DNA of 6,880 nt. It comes from Caulobacteraceae bacterium. GTDB taxonomy: Bacteria; Pseudomonadota; Alphaproteobacteria; Caulobacterales; Caulobacteraceae. The notes beneath the pieces were generated by a model. That model searched no databases, had not been told where the DNA came from, and saw nothing but the letters and a program-made list of their open reading frames with translations. Location: contig CANGRP010000141.1 of the NCBI GenBank assembly GCA_947456005.1, positions 1-6,880 on the forward strand, given 5' to 3'. Positions 1 through 4,926 of the stretch are shown here, one piece after another. Position 1 is the stretch's first letter. Each line of letters opens with the position of its first letter. The position numbers were made by a program, and so were the translations under genes.

Positions 1-12
1 CCGCTTCGCAAA

Positions 13-18
13 GAGGAG
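13..18 (+). promoter_or_regulatory. Strong Shine-Dalgarno of the first gene
   Basis: A GAGGAG core lies six bases before the ATG at 25, within a longer purine-rich run (10-22). This is the clearest ribosome binding site in the window and fixes the start of the small protein. The other genes here have weak or no such site. Confidence 0.75.
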
Positions 19-24
19 AGAGCC

Positions 25-318
25 ATGTCTGCGGACGGCAACTGGAAGATCACGATCAACACCCCGATGGGCGCTCAGGAAGTGAACGCCTCCATCACCA
101 CCAATGGCGACACCTTCACCGGCAAGACGACGGGCCGCATGGGCGACCAAGAAATCTCCGGCAAGGTCGATGGCGACAAGCTGATCTGGTCCTCGTCCAT
201 CACCAGCCCGATGCCGATGACCCTGGAGTTCGAAGCCACCGTCAGCGGCGACAGCCTGTCGGGCAACGTCAAGCTCGGCGCCTTCGGCAACGCCTCGCTG
301 AGCGGCGTCCGCGTCTGA
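25..318 (+). CDS. Small beta-rich hypothetical protein
   Basis: Complete 97-residue protein of unknown function. The ATG follows an excellent Shine-Dalgarno and the TGA is at 316-318. I see no signal peptide or membrane segment, and the only tryptophans are in GNWKI and LIWSS. The sequence is a run of short amphipathic beta strands joined by Gly/Asp/Asn turns. A repeated turn pattern appears: NGDTFTG (about residues 27-33), DGDKLIW (49-55) and SGDSLSG (74-80), with a PMPMTLEF strand (62-69) between. The pattern suggests a small beta sandwich or barrel built of repeating hairpins. From memory, similar stretches occur alone or as tails of amidohydrolase-like proteins in Caulobacterales and Sphingomonadales; I could not check this. 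It ends before a hairpin pair and a new promoter, so it is probably transcribed apart from prfA. That it is a real gene is well supported; its function is not. Confidence 0.85.
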   Translation: MSADGNWKITINTPMGAQEVNASITTNGDTFTGKTTGRMGDQEISGKVDGDKLIWSSSITSPMPMTLEFEATVSGDSLSGNVKLGAFGNASLSGVRV

Positions 319-359
319 TCCGAACGCGGATCGCGGGCGGCCCCCTGCGGGTCGCCCGC
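317..359 (+). terminator. Tandem GC hairpins after the first gene (candidate terminator)
   Basis: Two inverted repeats abut. The first (GATCCG 317-322 with CGGATC 327-332, 4-base loop) overlaps the stop codon. The second pairs 333-342 with 350-359 (10 bp with one G-T pair, 7-base loop). No T-run follows, so it is not a textbook intrinsic terminator. In very GC-rich alphaproteobacteria such hairpins often mark transcript ends. Its position between the stop of the first gene and the prfA promoter fits termination. Confidence 0.5.
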
Positions 360-384
360 CCCTTCGCCGGCCAGCCCCCGGGAT

Positions 385-413
385 TTGGCAAGCCGCGCGC
401 GGCGGGCTAGAAG
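385..413 (+). promoter_or_regulatory. Putative housekeeping sigma promoter of the prfA operon
   Basis: TTGGCAA (385-391), a 14-bp spacer and GCTAGAAG (406-413) match the Caulobacter sigma-73-type consensus (TTGaCgS, 10-14 bp, GCTANAWC) except at the fourth and sixth -35 positions and the last -10 base. Transcription would start near 419-421, giving a leader of about 28 bases before the TTG start of prfA. It lies just after the hairpins that close the previous gene. Confidence 0.6.
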
Positions 414-447
414 CCTGCCTCTCCCGCCCCCCTGAAGATCCCGACCC

Positions 448-1524
448 TTGCGCCTTCCCCAAGCCCGACTCGACCAGGTCCTCGGCCGTTTCCACGAGAT
501 CGAGGCCCGCATGTCCGCCGCCTCGGACGGTGCTGAGATCGTGCGCCTGTCGCGCGAGCATTCCGAGCTCAAGCCCGTGGTGGAGGCCGTCCGCGCCCTG
601 GAGAAGGTCCGCGCCGAGGCGCCCGAGCTGGAGGAGATGGCGGCATCCGGCGACGCCGACATGTCCGCCCTGGCCCGGGATGAGCTGGAGGCCCTGAAGG
701 CCCGCCTGCCGGACCTTGAGCACGAGGTCGCCCTGCTCCTCGCCCCCCGCGACCGCGACGAGAACGCCTCGGCCATCCTTGAAGTGCGGGCTGGAACCGG
801 CGGGGACGAAGCCGCCCTGTTCGCCGGAGACCTGTTCCGGATGTACCAACGCTACGCCGCCCTGCAGGGCTGGCGGATCGAGATCGACTCCATCTCCGAG
901 GGCGAGGTCGGCGGCTACAAGGAGATCATCGCCTCGATCACCGGCGAGGGCGTCTTCGGCCGTCTGAAGTTCGAGAGCGGGGTCCACAGGGTCCAGCGCG
1001 TGCCTGAGACCGAGGCTGGCGGGCGAATCCACACCTCGGCGGCCACGGTGGCCGTCCTGCCGGAGGTGGAGGACGTGGACATCGAGATCCGCGAGGCGGA
1101 CCTGCGCATCGACACCTATCGCTCGTCCGGCGCGGGCGGACAGCACGTCAACAAGACCGACTCCGCCGTGCGCATCACCCACCTCCCCACCGGGATCGTC
1201 GTGACGTCGTCGGAAAAGTCGCAGCACCAGAACCGGGCCCGGGCGATGAAGGTTCTCCAGGCGCGCCTGTACGACCAGAAGCGAGAGGCCCTTGACGCCG
1301 CGCGGGCGGACTCCCGCCGCAGCCAGGTCGGGTCGGGCGACCGGTCCGAGCGCATCCGCACCTACAACTACCCTCAGGGGAGGGTGACGGATCACCGGAT
1401 CAACCTGACCCTCTACAACCTGGCCAAGGTGCTGGAGGGCGAGTCCCTGGACGACATCATCAACCCGCTGATCGCCGAGGACCAGGCGGCGCGGCTGGCC
1501 AGCCTGGAAGCGGAGTTCGCCTGA
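448..1524 (+). CDS. prfA: Peptide chain release factor 1 (RF1)
   Basis: RF1 recognises UAA and UAG in the ribosomal A site and triggers hydrolysis of peptidyl-tRNA. The 358-residue product is full length and has every hallmark. The acidic helical domain 1 covers about residues 1-100. The conserved core begins at EVRAGTGGDEAALFAGDLFRMY (about 112-133). The stop-codon-reading PxT motif is P186-E187-T188 in RVPETE; PxT rather than the SPF of RF2 identifies RF1. The catalytic GGQ is residues 230-232 in SSGAGGQHVN. GSGDRSERIRTYNYPQGRVTDHR follows at about 296-317. The start is TTG: an in-frame TGA at 433-435 leaves it as the only start before Met22 (511), and starting there would remove the first helix that E. 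coli RF1 has at the same length. No clear Shine-Dalgarno is visible. Its stop overlaps the next gene by one base (TGATG). PrmC, two genes on, should methylate Gln232. Confidence 0.97.
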   Translation: MRLPQARLDQVLGRFHEIEARMSAASDGAEIVRLSREHSELKPVVEAVRALEKVRAEAPELEEMAASGDADMSALARDELEALKARLPDLEHEVALLLAPRDRDENASAILEVRAGTGGDEAALFAGDLFRMYQRYAALQGWRIEIDSISEGEVGGYKEIIASITGEGVFGRLKFESGVHRVQRVPETEAGGRIHTSAATVAVLPEVEDVDIEIREADLRIDTYRSSGAGGQHVNKTDSAVRITHLPTGIVVTSSEKSQHQNRARAMKVLQARLYDQKREALDAARADSRRSQVGSGDRSERIRTYNYPQGRVTDHRINLTLYNLAKVLEGESLDDIINPLIAEDQAARLASLEAEFA

Positions 1525-2288
1525 TGGAAGCCCTCATCACCGGCCTCTTCCGGTATCCGATCAAGGGCTTCTCGGCGGAAGCCCTGACCCAGGTCGACCT
1601 GGTTCCTGGCCGGGCCATCGCCCAGGACCGTCGCTGGGTGGTGGAGAACGGCCCCTCCGGCTTCGATCCTGAGGCGCCGAAGTACGTCCCGAAGATGAAG
1701 TTCGCCGTCCTGGCGGCCCACCCCGTCGTGGCGGCGGCCCGCACCCGCGTCGCCGGGACCGACCTGTCCGCCTCGGCCCCGGGTCGCCCCGACTTCCACG
1801 GCGACCTCGGCGCAGGAGCCGGACGTGAGGGCTTCGCCGCCTGGGTCCGCGACCTCCTGGGCGACGACGCCCGCGACGGTGTGCAGGTGCTCCAGGCCCC
1901 GGACTACCAGTTTCTCGACCATCCCGCCGGGCACGTCTCCATCGTCAACCTGGCGAGCGTCCGCGACCTGGAGGCCCGGATCGGTCGTCCGGTCGATCCC
2001 ATGCGCTTCCGGGCCAACCTCTACGTCGAGGGCTGGCCGCCCTGGGTCGAGAACGGCTGGAAGGGCCGCAACCTCCTGCTCGGGTTCGCCCGGGCGACGG
2101 TCTTCGCCCCCATCGTCCGTTGCGCCGCCACCGAGGTGGACCCGGACACCGCCGAGAGGGACATGCCCCTGGTGGAGCACCTCTTCGAGCACTTCGGCCA
2201 CCGGGACTGCGGGATCTACGTCCAGGTCACCCATGGCGGCGCCATACGGGTCGGTGACGCCTGCAGCACGCCGGGCGATCCCGAGTGA
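1524..2288 (+). CDS. MOSC-domain protein (YcbX/MOSC N-terminal type)
   Basis: A 254-residue protein with the two-part layout of MOSC proteins. An N-terminal beta-barrel (about 1-45) carries the typical opening LFRYPIKGFSAEAL and the PGRAIAQDRRWVV segment. The MOSC domain proper (about 135-245) contains VSIVNLASVRDLE, RFRANLYVEG and, most tellingly, VRCAATEVDPDT, where Cys200 is the expected molybdenum-cofactor ligand. In the family, MOSC domains bind sulfurated molybdenum cofactor; YcbX and YiiM reduce N-hydroxylated compounds. The C-terminal ferredoxin-like [2Fe-2S] domain of E. coli YcbX is absent, so an electron donor would have to be separate. Substrate is unknown. The start overlaps prfA by one base and the end overlaps prmC by four, so it is probably translationally coupled to both. 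That placement inside a translation-termination operon is not explained by known MOSC chemistry. Family assignment is firm; function is not. Confidence 0.88.
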   Translation: MEALITGLFRYPIKGFSAEALTQVDLVPGRAIAQDRRWVVENGPSGFDPEAPKYVPKMKFAVLAAHPVVAAARTRVAGTDLSASAPGRPDFHGDLGAGAGREGFAAWVRDLLGDDARDGVQVLQAPDYQFLDHPAGHVSIVNLASVRDLEARIGRPVDPMRFRANLYVEGWPPWVENGWKGRNLLLGFARATVFAPIVRCAATEVDPDTAERDMPLVEHLFEHFGHRDCGIYVQVTHGGAIRVGDACSTPGDPE

Positions 2289-3154
2289 CCCGCAACCTCC
2301 TCCAGGCCTGGCAGGGGGCTCGCGCCCGCCTGGAGGCGGCGGGGATACCCGGTCCGGTGATCGACGCCCGGGTCCTGGTGGAGGCCGCCTGCAGCGTCAC
2401 CCGGGCGGACATCGTCGCAGACCCCTACCGCGAACTGGACGCCGGACAGGTCGAACGCCTGGACGACTATCTGGAACGGCGCATCCGCCGGGAGCCTGTC
2501 AGCCACATCCTGGGCCGACGCGGCTTCTGGAACCTCATGCTTGGCGTGACCCCGGACGTCCTGACGCCCAGGCCCGAGACGGAGGTCATTGTTGACCACG
2601 CCCTGCGCCTGTTTCCCGAGGGCCGCCCGTTCAGCCTCCTGGATCTTGGAGTCGGCTCGGGCGCCATCCTCCTCGCGATCCTCGCCGAGCGCCCGGCGGG
2701 CCGCGGCCTGGGTGTGGACGCGTCGGAAGAGGCCCTCGCCGTCGCCCGCGACAACGCCGCCCGCCTGGGCATGGCGGGTCGAGTCGCCCTCCTGCGGGGG
2801 GACTGGACAGCTGGCCTTGGTGGCAACGGCTTCGACCTTGTGGTCTCCAACCCGCCCTACATCGCCACCGACGTGATCGAGACCCTGGATCCCGAGGTGC
2901 GGGTCTACGAGCCCCGGCTGGCCCTGGACGGGGGCGTCGACGGTCTGGACGCCTATCGGACCCTGGCGCCAGAGGTCCTTCGCGTGCTCAAGCCCGGCGG
3001 GCGGTTCCTGGTGGAAATCGGTTTTGACCAGAGGGTGGCGGTCGAGGCCCTCTTCCGGCAGGCGGGGGCCCTGGAGGTCGAGACCCTGCCCGACCTGTCG
3101 ACCCACGACCGCGTCGTGACGGGCATGAAAAACCCCTTGGAAACTCACGGCTGA
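2285..3154 (+). CDS. prmC: Release factor glutamine N5-methyltransferase PrmC
   Basis: PrmC (HemK) methylates the side-chain nitrogen of the GGQ glutamine in RF1 and RF2 using S-adenosylmethionine, which speeds peptide release. The 289-residue protein has the full family layout. A helical N-terminal domain (about 1-75) recognises the release factor and ends in the RREPVSHILGRRGFW linker (about 68-82). DVLTPRPETE is at about 91-100. SAM-binding motif I is DLGVGSG at 120-126, with Val where Thr is usual. The catalytic NPPY is at 189-192 in VVSNPPYI. EPRLALDGGVDGLDAYR follows at about 209-225. The start is GTG within the GTGA overlap with the MOSC stop, which indicates coupling. The RF1 substrate gene lies in the same operon. 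The 3' end holds the -35 of a promoter for the next unit. Specificity for RF1 versus ArfB, the other GGQ protein here, cannot be read from sequence. Confidence 0.96.
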   Translation: MTRNLLQAWQGARARLEAAGIPGPVIDARVLVEAACSVTRADIVADPYRELDAGQVERLDDYLERRIRREPVSHILGRRGFWNLMLGVTPDVLTPRPETEVIVDHALRLFPEGRPFSLLDLGVGSGAILLAILAERPAGRGLGVDASEEALAVARDNAARLGMAGRVALLRGDWTAGLGGNGFDLVVSNPPYIATDVIETLDPEVRVYEPRLALDGGVDGLDAYRTLAPEVLRVLKPGGRFLVEIGFDQRVAVEALFRQAGALEVETLPDLSTHDRVVTGMKNPLETHG

Positions 3155-3165
3155 GCCGCTAGACG
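3137..3165 (+). promoter_or_regulatory. Putative promoter of the DUF4167 unit, overlapping the prmC 3' end
   Basis: TTGGAAA (3137-3143), a 14-bp spacer and GCTAGACG (3158-3165) repeat the layout of the prfA promoter. The -10 deviates from GCTANAWC at its last two bases. A GACTC, of the GANTC type methylated by CcrM in Caulobacterales, follows at once (3166-3170). If used, transcription would start near 3172 and give a leader of about 215 bases before the ATG at 3390. The -35 also resembles a heat-shock CTTGnAA element, which I cannot exclude. Confidence 0.45.
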
Positions 3166-3265
3166 GACTCCCGGTCTCCACTCAAACCGTCGACGCCATG
3201 GACCGCCTGACCCTCAGGATCGGGCCCCGGGCCGGCAGGCCGTTCCGTGAAAAGCGAAACGCCAG

Positions 3266-3329
3266 TCGCCGGGTGGGACGACGGGAACTTTTCATCTTCG
3301 GATCATCTTCGTCGGGAGGAACCCGGCGG
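3266..3329 (+). promoter_or_regulatory. Nested inverted repeat in the DUF4167 leader
   Basis: An 8-bp perfect outer stem (CGCCGGGT 3267-3274 with ACCCGGCG 3321-3328, extendable by a G-T pair) encloses a 5-bp inner stem (CGACG 3279-3283 with CGTCG 3310-3314) that can be lengthened by two G-T pairs. The stems are separated by purine-rich internal loops. The inner loop holds a 9-bp direct repeat. In RNA this would fold as a long interrupted hairpin ending about 60 bases before the ATG at 3390. It could be a leader regulatory element or an attenuated end of the upstream operon. It matches no riboswitch or leader family that I recognise. Confidence 0.35.
3292..3311 (+). repeat. 9-bp direct repeat at 11-bp spacing
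   Basis: TCATCTTCG occurs at 3292-3300 and again at 3303-3311, so the copies sit about one helical turn apart, inside the inverted repeat of the leader. This spacing would suit a protein binding one face of DNA, or a repeated unpaired motif in the RNA loop. No binding protein can be named. Confidence 0.5.
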
Positions 3330-3389
3330 ACAGGACAGAAGAACAGCCCTAGCCCGTCTTGAGTCGGCGGGTCGGCGGAACGGCAGGAC

Positions 3390-4382
3390 ATGAGAGATTT
3401 CAAGGGCATGAAGCGTCAGCGCGGTCGCAATCGCAGCGCCGGTGGCAAGCCTCAGCAGCACAATGCGAACCGGGCCCTGGAGTCCAACGGCCCCGAGGGG
3501 GTCAAGGTCCGTGGCAACGCACAGACCGTCTTCGAGCGCTACCAGCAGCTGGCCCGCGACGCCGCCTCCTCGGGCGACCGTGTCCTTGCGGAGAACTTCC
3601 TCCAGCACGCTGAGCACTATTTCCGCCTGATCCGGGCCATGCAGCCCACCCGGCCGGCTTCCGAGATCATCGGCCGCGACCAGTACAATTCGGGCTTCGA
3701 CGTCGACTTCGAGGAAGAGCCCGGAGAGGGCGCCGCCGAGGTTGAGCCTTCAGAGGCGGAGGCCGAACCCCGCGACCGCGGATCCTGGCGCGACCGGGAC
3801 GACCGCCGCGAACGCTTCCGCGACCGCGATGACCGCCCACGCGACGACAGGCCGCGGGACGACCGTCCCCGCGAAGAGCGCCAAAGGGACGACAGGCCCC
3901 GGGAAGACAGGCCCCGGGAAGACAGGCCCCGGGAAGACAGGCCAAGGGACGACCGCCCCCGCGAGGAGCGGCAGCGCGACGACCGGCCCAGAGAAGACCG
4001 GCCCAGAGAAGACCGCCAAAGAGAAGACCGCCCGCGCGACGACCGCCCCCGCGGAGAGCGTTTGGAGGGCGGACGCCGGGATCGCTGGCGCGACCGCGAG
4101 GACCGCCCCGAGCGGAACCGCGAGGACCGCCCCGAGCGCGACCCCATGGCCGTGGTCGAGCCGAGCGGCGGCGCCATCGCTCCCCCCGCCGAGGACCGGC
4201 CGCCCTCTCCCACCCTTCGCAGCGAGGATGGCGCAGAGAGCCAGGCGCCCGACTTCCTGCGCCCGCGCCGCCCGCGGGCCGAGGCCGTGGTTGAGGAGGC
4301 GCGACCCCCGCGCGGCCGCCGGGCGCCCCGCAGCTTCGAGGGCGATGAAGGCCAGGGCGGCGGCTCGGCCGACGAGGGCTGA
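3390..4382 (+). CDS. DUF4167-domain protein with a polyampholyte repeat tail
   Basis: A 330-residue protein of unknown function. The conserved alphaproteobacterial DUF4167 domain is at residues 1 to about 85. It has a basic start rich in Arg, Gln and Asn (KRQRGRNRSAGGK), then SNGPEGVKVRGNAQTVFERYQQLARDA and a helical AENFLQHAEHYFRLI segment. After an acidic linker (about 105-127), residues 146-220 are fifteen unbroken R[DE][DE]R[PQ] pentamers. These are followed by two copies of REDRPER and a Pro/Arg/Glu-rich tail, very likely disordered. An in-frame TGA at 3360-3362 makes ATG 3390 the first usable start; Met7 (3408) is an alternative. The site GCAGGAC is a weak ribosome binding site. From memory, this family sits beside prmC and clpB in many alphaproteobacteria, as here. 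The basic N-terminus and Arg-rich tail suggest nucleic-acid binding or condensate formation; this is inference only. Confidence 0.9.
   Translation: MRDFKGMKRQRGRNRSAGGKPQQHNANRALESNGPEGVKVRGNAQTVFERYQQLARDAASSGDRVLAENFLQHAEHYFRLIRAMQPTRPASEIIGRDQYNSGFDVDFEEEPGEGAAEVEPSEAEAEPRDRGSWRDRDDRRERFRDRDDRPRDDRPRDDRPREERQRDDRPREDRPREDRPREDRPRDDRPREERQRDDRPREDRPREDRQREDRPRDDRPRGERLEGGRRDRWRDREDRPERNREDRPERDPMAVVEPSGGAIAPPAEDRPPSPTLRSEDGAESQAPDFLRPRRPRAEAVVEEARPPRGRRAPRSFEGDEGQGGGSADEG
3825..4049 (+). repeat. In-frame 15-bp tandem repeat, 15 units, with 90-bp duplication
   Basis: Fifteen consecutive 15-bp units encode R[DE][DE]R[PQ]. Three units at 3891-3935 are identical (GACAGGCCCCGGGAA), as are two at 3981-4010 (GACCGGCCCAGAGAA). 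At a higher order, 3870-3959 and 3960-4049 encode 30-residue blocks identical at 29 of 30 positions (Pro180 against Gln210), although their codons differ. Block one uses AGG for 6 of 12 arginines; block two uses none, but has three AGA. It is a coding minisatellite inside the DUF4167 gene. Confidence 0.95.
4094..4138 (+). repeat. 21-bp exact direct repeat encoding REDRPER twice
   Basis: Bases 4094-4114 recur exactly at 4118-4138, a 24-bp period. They encode REDRPER at residues 236-242 and 244-250 of the DUF4167 protein. The unit is 8 residues rather than 5, so this is a separate local duplication beside the pentamer array. Confidence 0.9.
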
Positions 4383-4393
4383 CCACGGCGCGG

Positions 4394-4422
4394 TTGCGTC
4401 CGCACGGCTTCAGGGCTAGCCC
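4394..4422 (+). promoter_or_regulatory. Putative zur promoter with palindromic -10 region
   Basis: TTGCGTC (4394-4400), a 14-bp spacer and GCTAGCCC (4415-4422) have the layout seen before prfA and DUF4167, though the last half of the -10 is a poor match. The -10 lies inside a perfect 12-bp palindrome, AGGGCTAGCCCT (4412-4423). A start 5-7 bases downstream would fall at or just before the ATG at 4429, implying a leaderless mRNA. The palindrome is not the AT-rich box usual for Zur. Confidence 0.45.
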
Positions 4423-4428
4423 TTGGCC

Positions 4429-4911
4429 ATGGCGCATGATTGCGGACACGATGACGGCCCTGGACAGGGCCTGGCCGGACAGGGGCTTGCGGCGGCCCTG
4501 GCCGACGCGGAGGCGCGCTGCGTCGACGCTCGTGAGCGCCTGACCGCGCCGCGCCGTCGGGTCCTTGAGTTGCTGCTTTCGGCGGACGCCCCGCTCAAGG
4601 CCTACGACATGATCGCCGCCTTCGGAGGCAATGGCGCCCCGGCCAAGCCGCCCACCGTGTACCGGGCCCTCGACTTCCTGGAAAAGCAGGGCTTCGCCCA
4701 CCGCATCGAAAGCCTGAACGCCTACGTGCCCTGCCGGATTCGGGGCGACGCCCACCGGGCCGCCTTCTTGATCTGTGACTGTTGTGGTGCAGCCCGGGAG
4801 TTCGAGCCCGGCCTCGACGCCGGCCTGGCGGCTGCAGCAGAAGCGGGGTACTCGGTGCGTAGTCTGACCTTGGAAGCCCGCGGCCTCTGCCCCGCCTGCC
4901 GCGCCGCCTGA
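4429..4911 (+). CDS. zur: Zinc uptake regulator Zur (Fur family)
   Basis: A zinc-sensing repressor that binds DNA as a dimer when loaded with Zn and shuts off zinc uptake. The 160-residue protein aligns by eye with E. coli Zur over its length, notably KPPTVYRALDFLEKQGFAHRIESLNAYVPC (73-102), which holds the recognition helix of the winged-helix domain. The structural zinc site is C116-x-x-C119 with C154-x-x-C157 in EARGLCPAC. The expected regulatory ligands are all present: His91, Cys102, His109 and Glu124, corresponding to H77, C88, H96 and E111 of E. coli Zur as I recall them. These favour Zur over Fur, which has a His-rich HHDH motif lacking here. The N-terminus MAHDCGHDD adds His3, Cys5 and His7, possible extra metal ligands. 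I chose ATG 4429 over the in-frame TTG 4423 because the TTG lies in the promoter palindrome. There is no Shine-Dalgarno, consistent with leaderless translation. arfB follows after 15 bases. Confidence 0.88.
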   Translation: MAHDCGHDDGPGQGLAGQGLAAALADAEARCVDARERLTAPRRRVLELLLSADAPLKAYDMIAAFGGNGAPAKPPTVYRALDFLEKQGFAHRIESLNAYVPCRIRGDAHRAAFLICDCCGAAREFEPGLDAGLAAAAEAGYSVRSLTLEARGLCPACRAA

Positions 4912-4926
4912 GCTCGGGCGCTGGCC

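Noticed and set aside
75..776. Minus-strand open frame of 233 codons across the first gene and prfA start
   Set aside because: It is antisense to two convincing genes, is Arg/Ser/Ala-rich shadow sequence, and crosses the hairpins and promoter at 317-413.
3206..3218. Small inverted repeat (CCTGA/TCAGG) after prmC as an operon terminator
   Set aside because: The stem is only 5 bp with a 3-base loop and no T-run, too weak to call in DNA this GC-rich.
3284..3288. GGAAC as a possible -35 of an EcfG-type general stress promoter
   Set aside because: No CGTT follows at the required 16-17 bp spacing.
3198..3362. 54-codon plus-strand frame in the leader before the DUF4167 gene
   Set aside because: It has no ribosome binding site, its Arg/Ser-rich translation has no recognisable features, and it overlaps the inverted and direct repeats. 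A leader peptide cannot be ruled out but nothing supports one.
3825..4049. Regular short repeats as a possible CRISPR array
   Set aside because: The 15-bp units are contiguous, have no spacers and stay in frame encoding a peptide repeat.
4423..4428. TTG at 4423 as the zur start
   Set aside because: It lies at the edge of the promoter palindrome, upstream of the likely transcription start, and has no ribosome site. ATG 4429 in the same frame is better.
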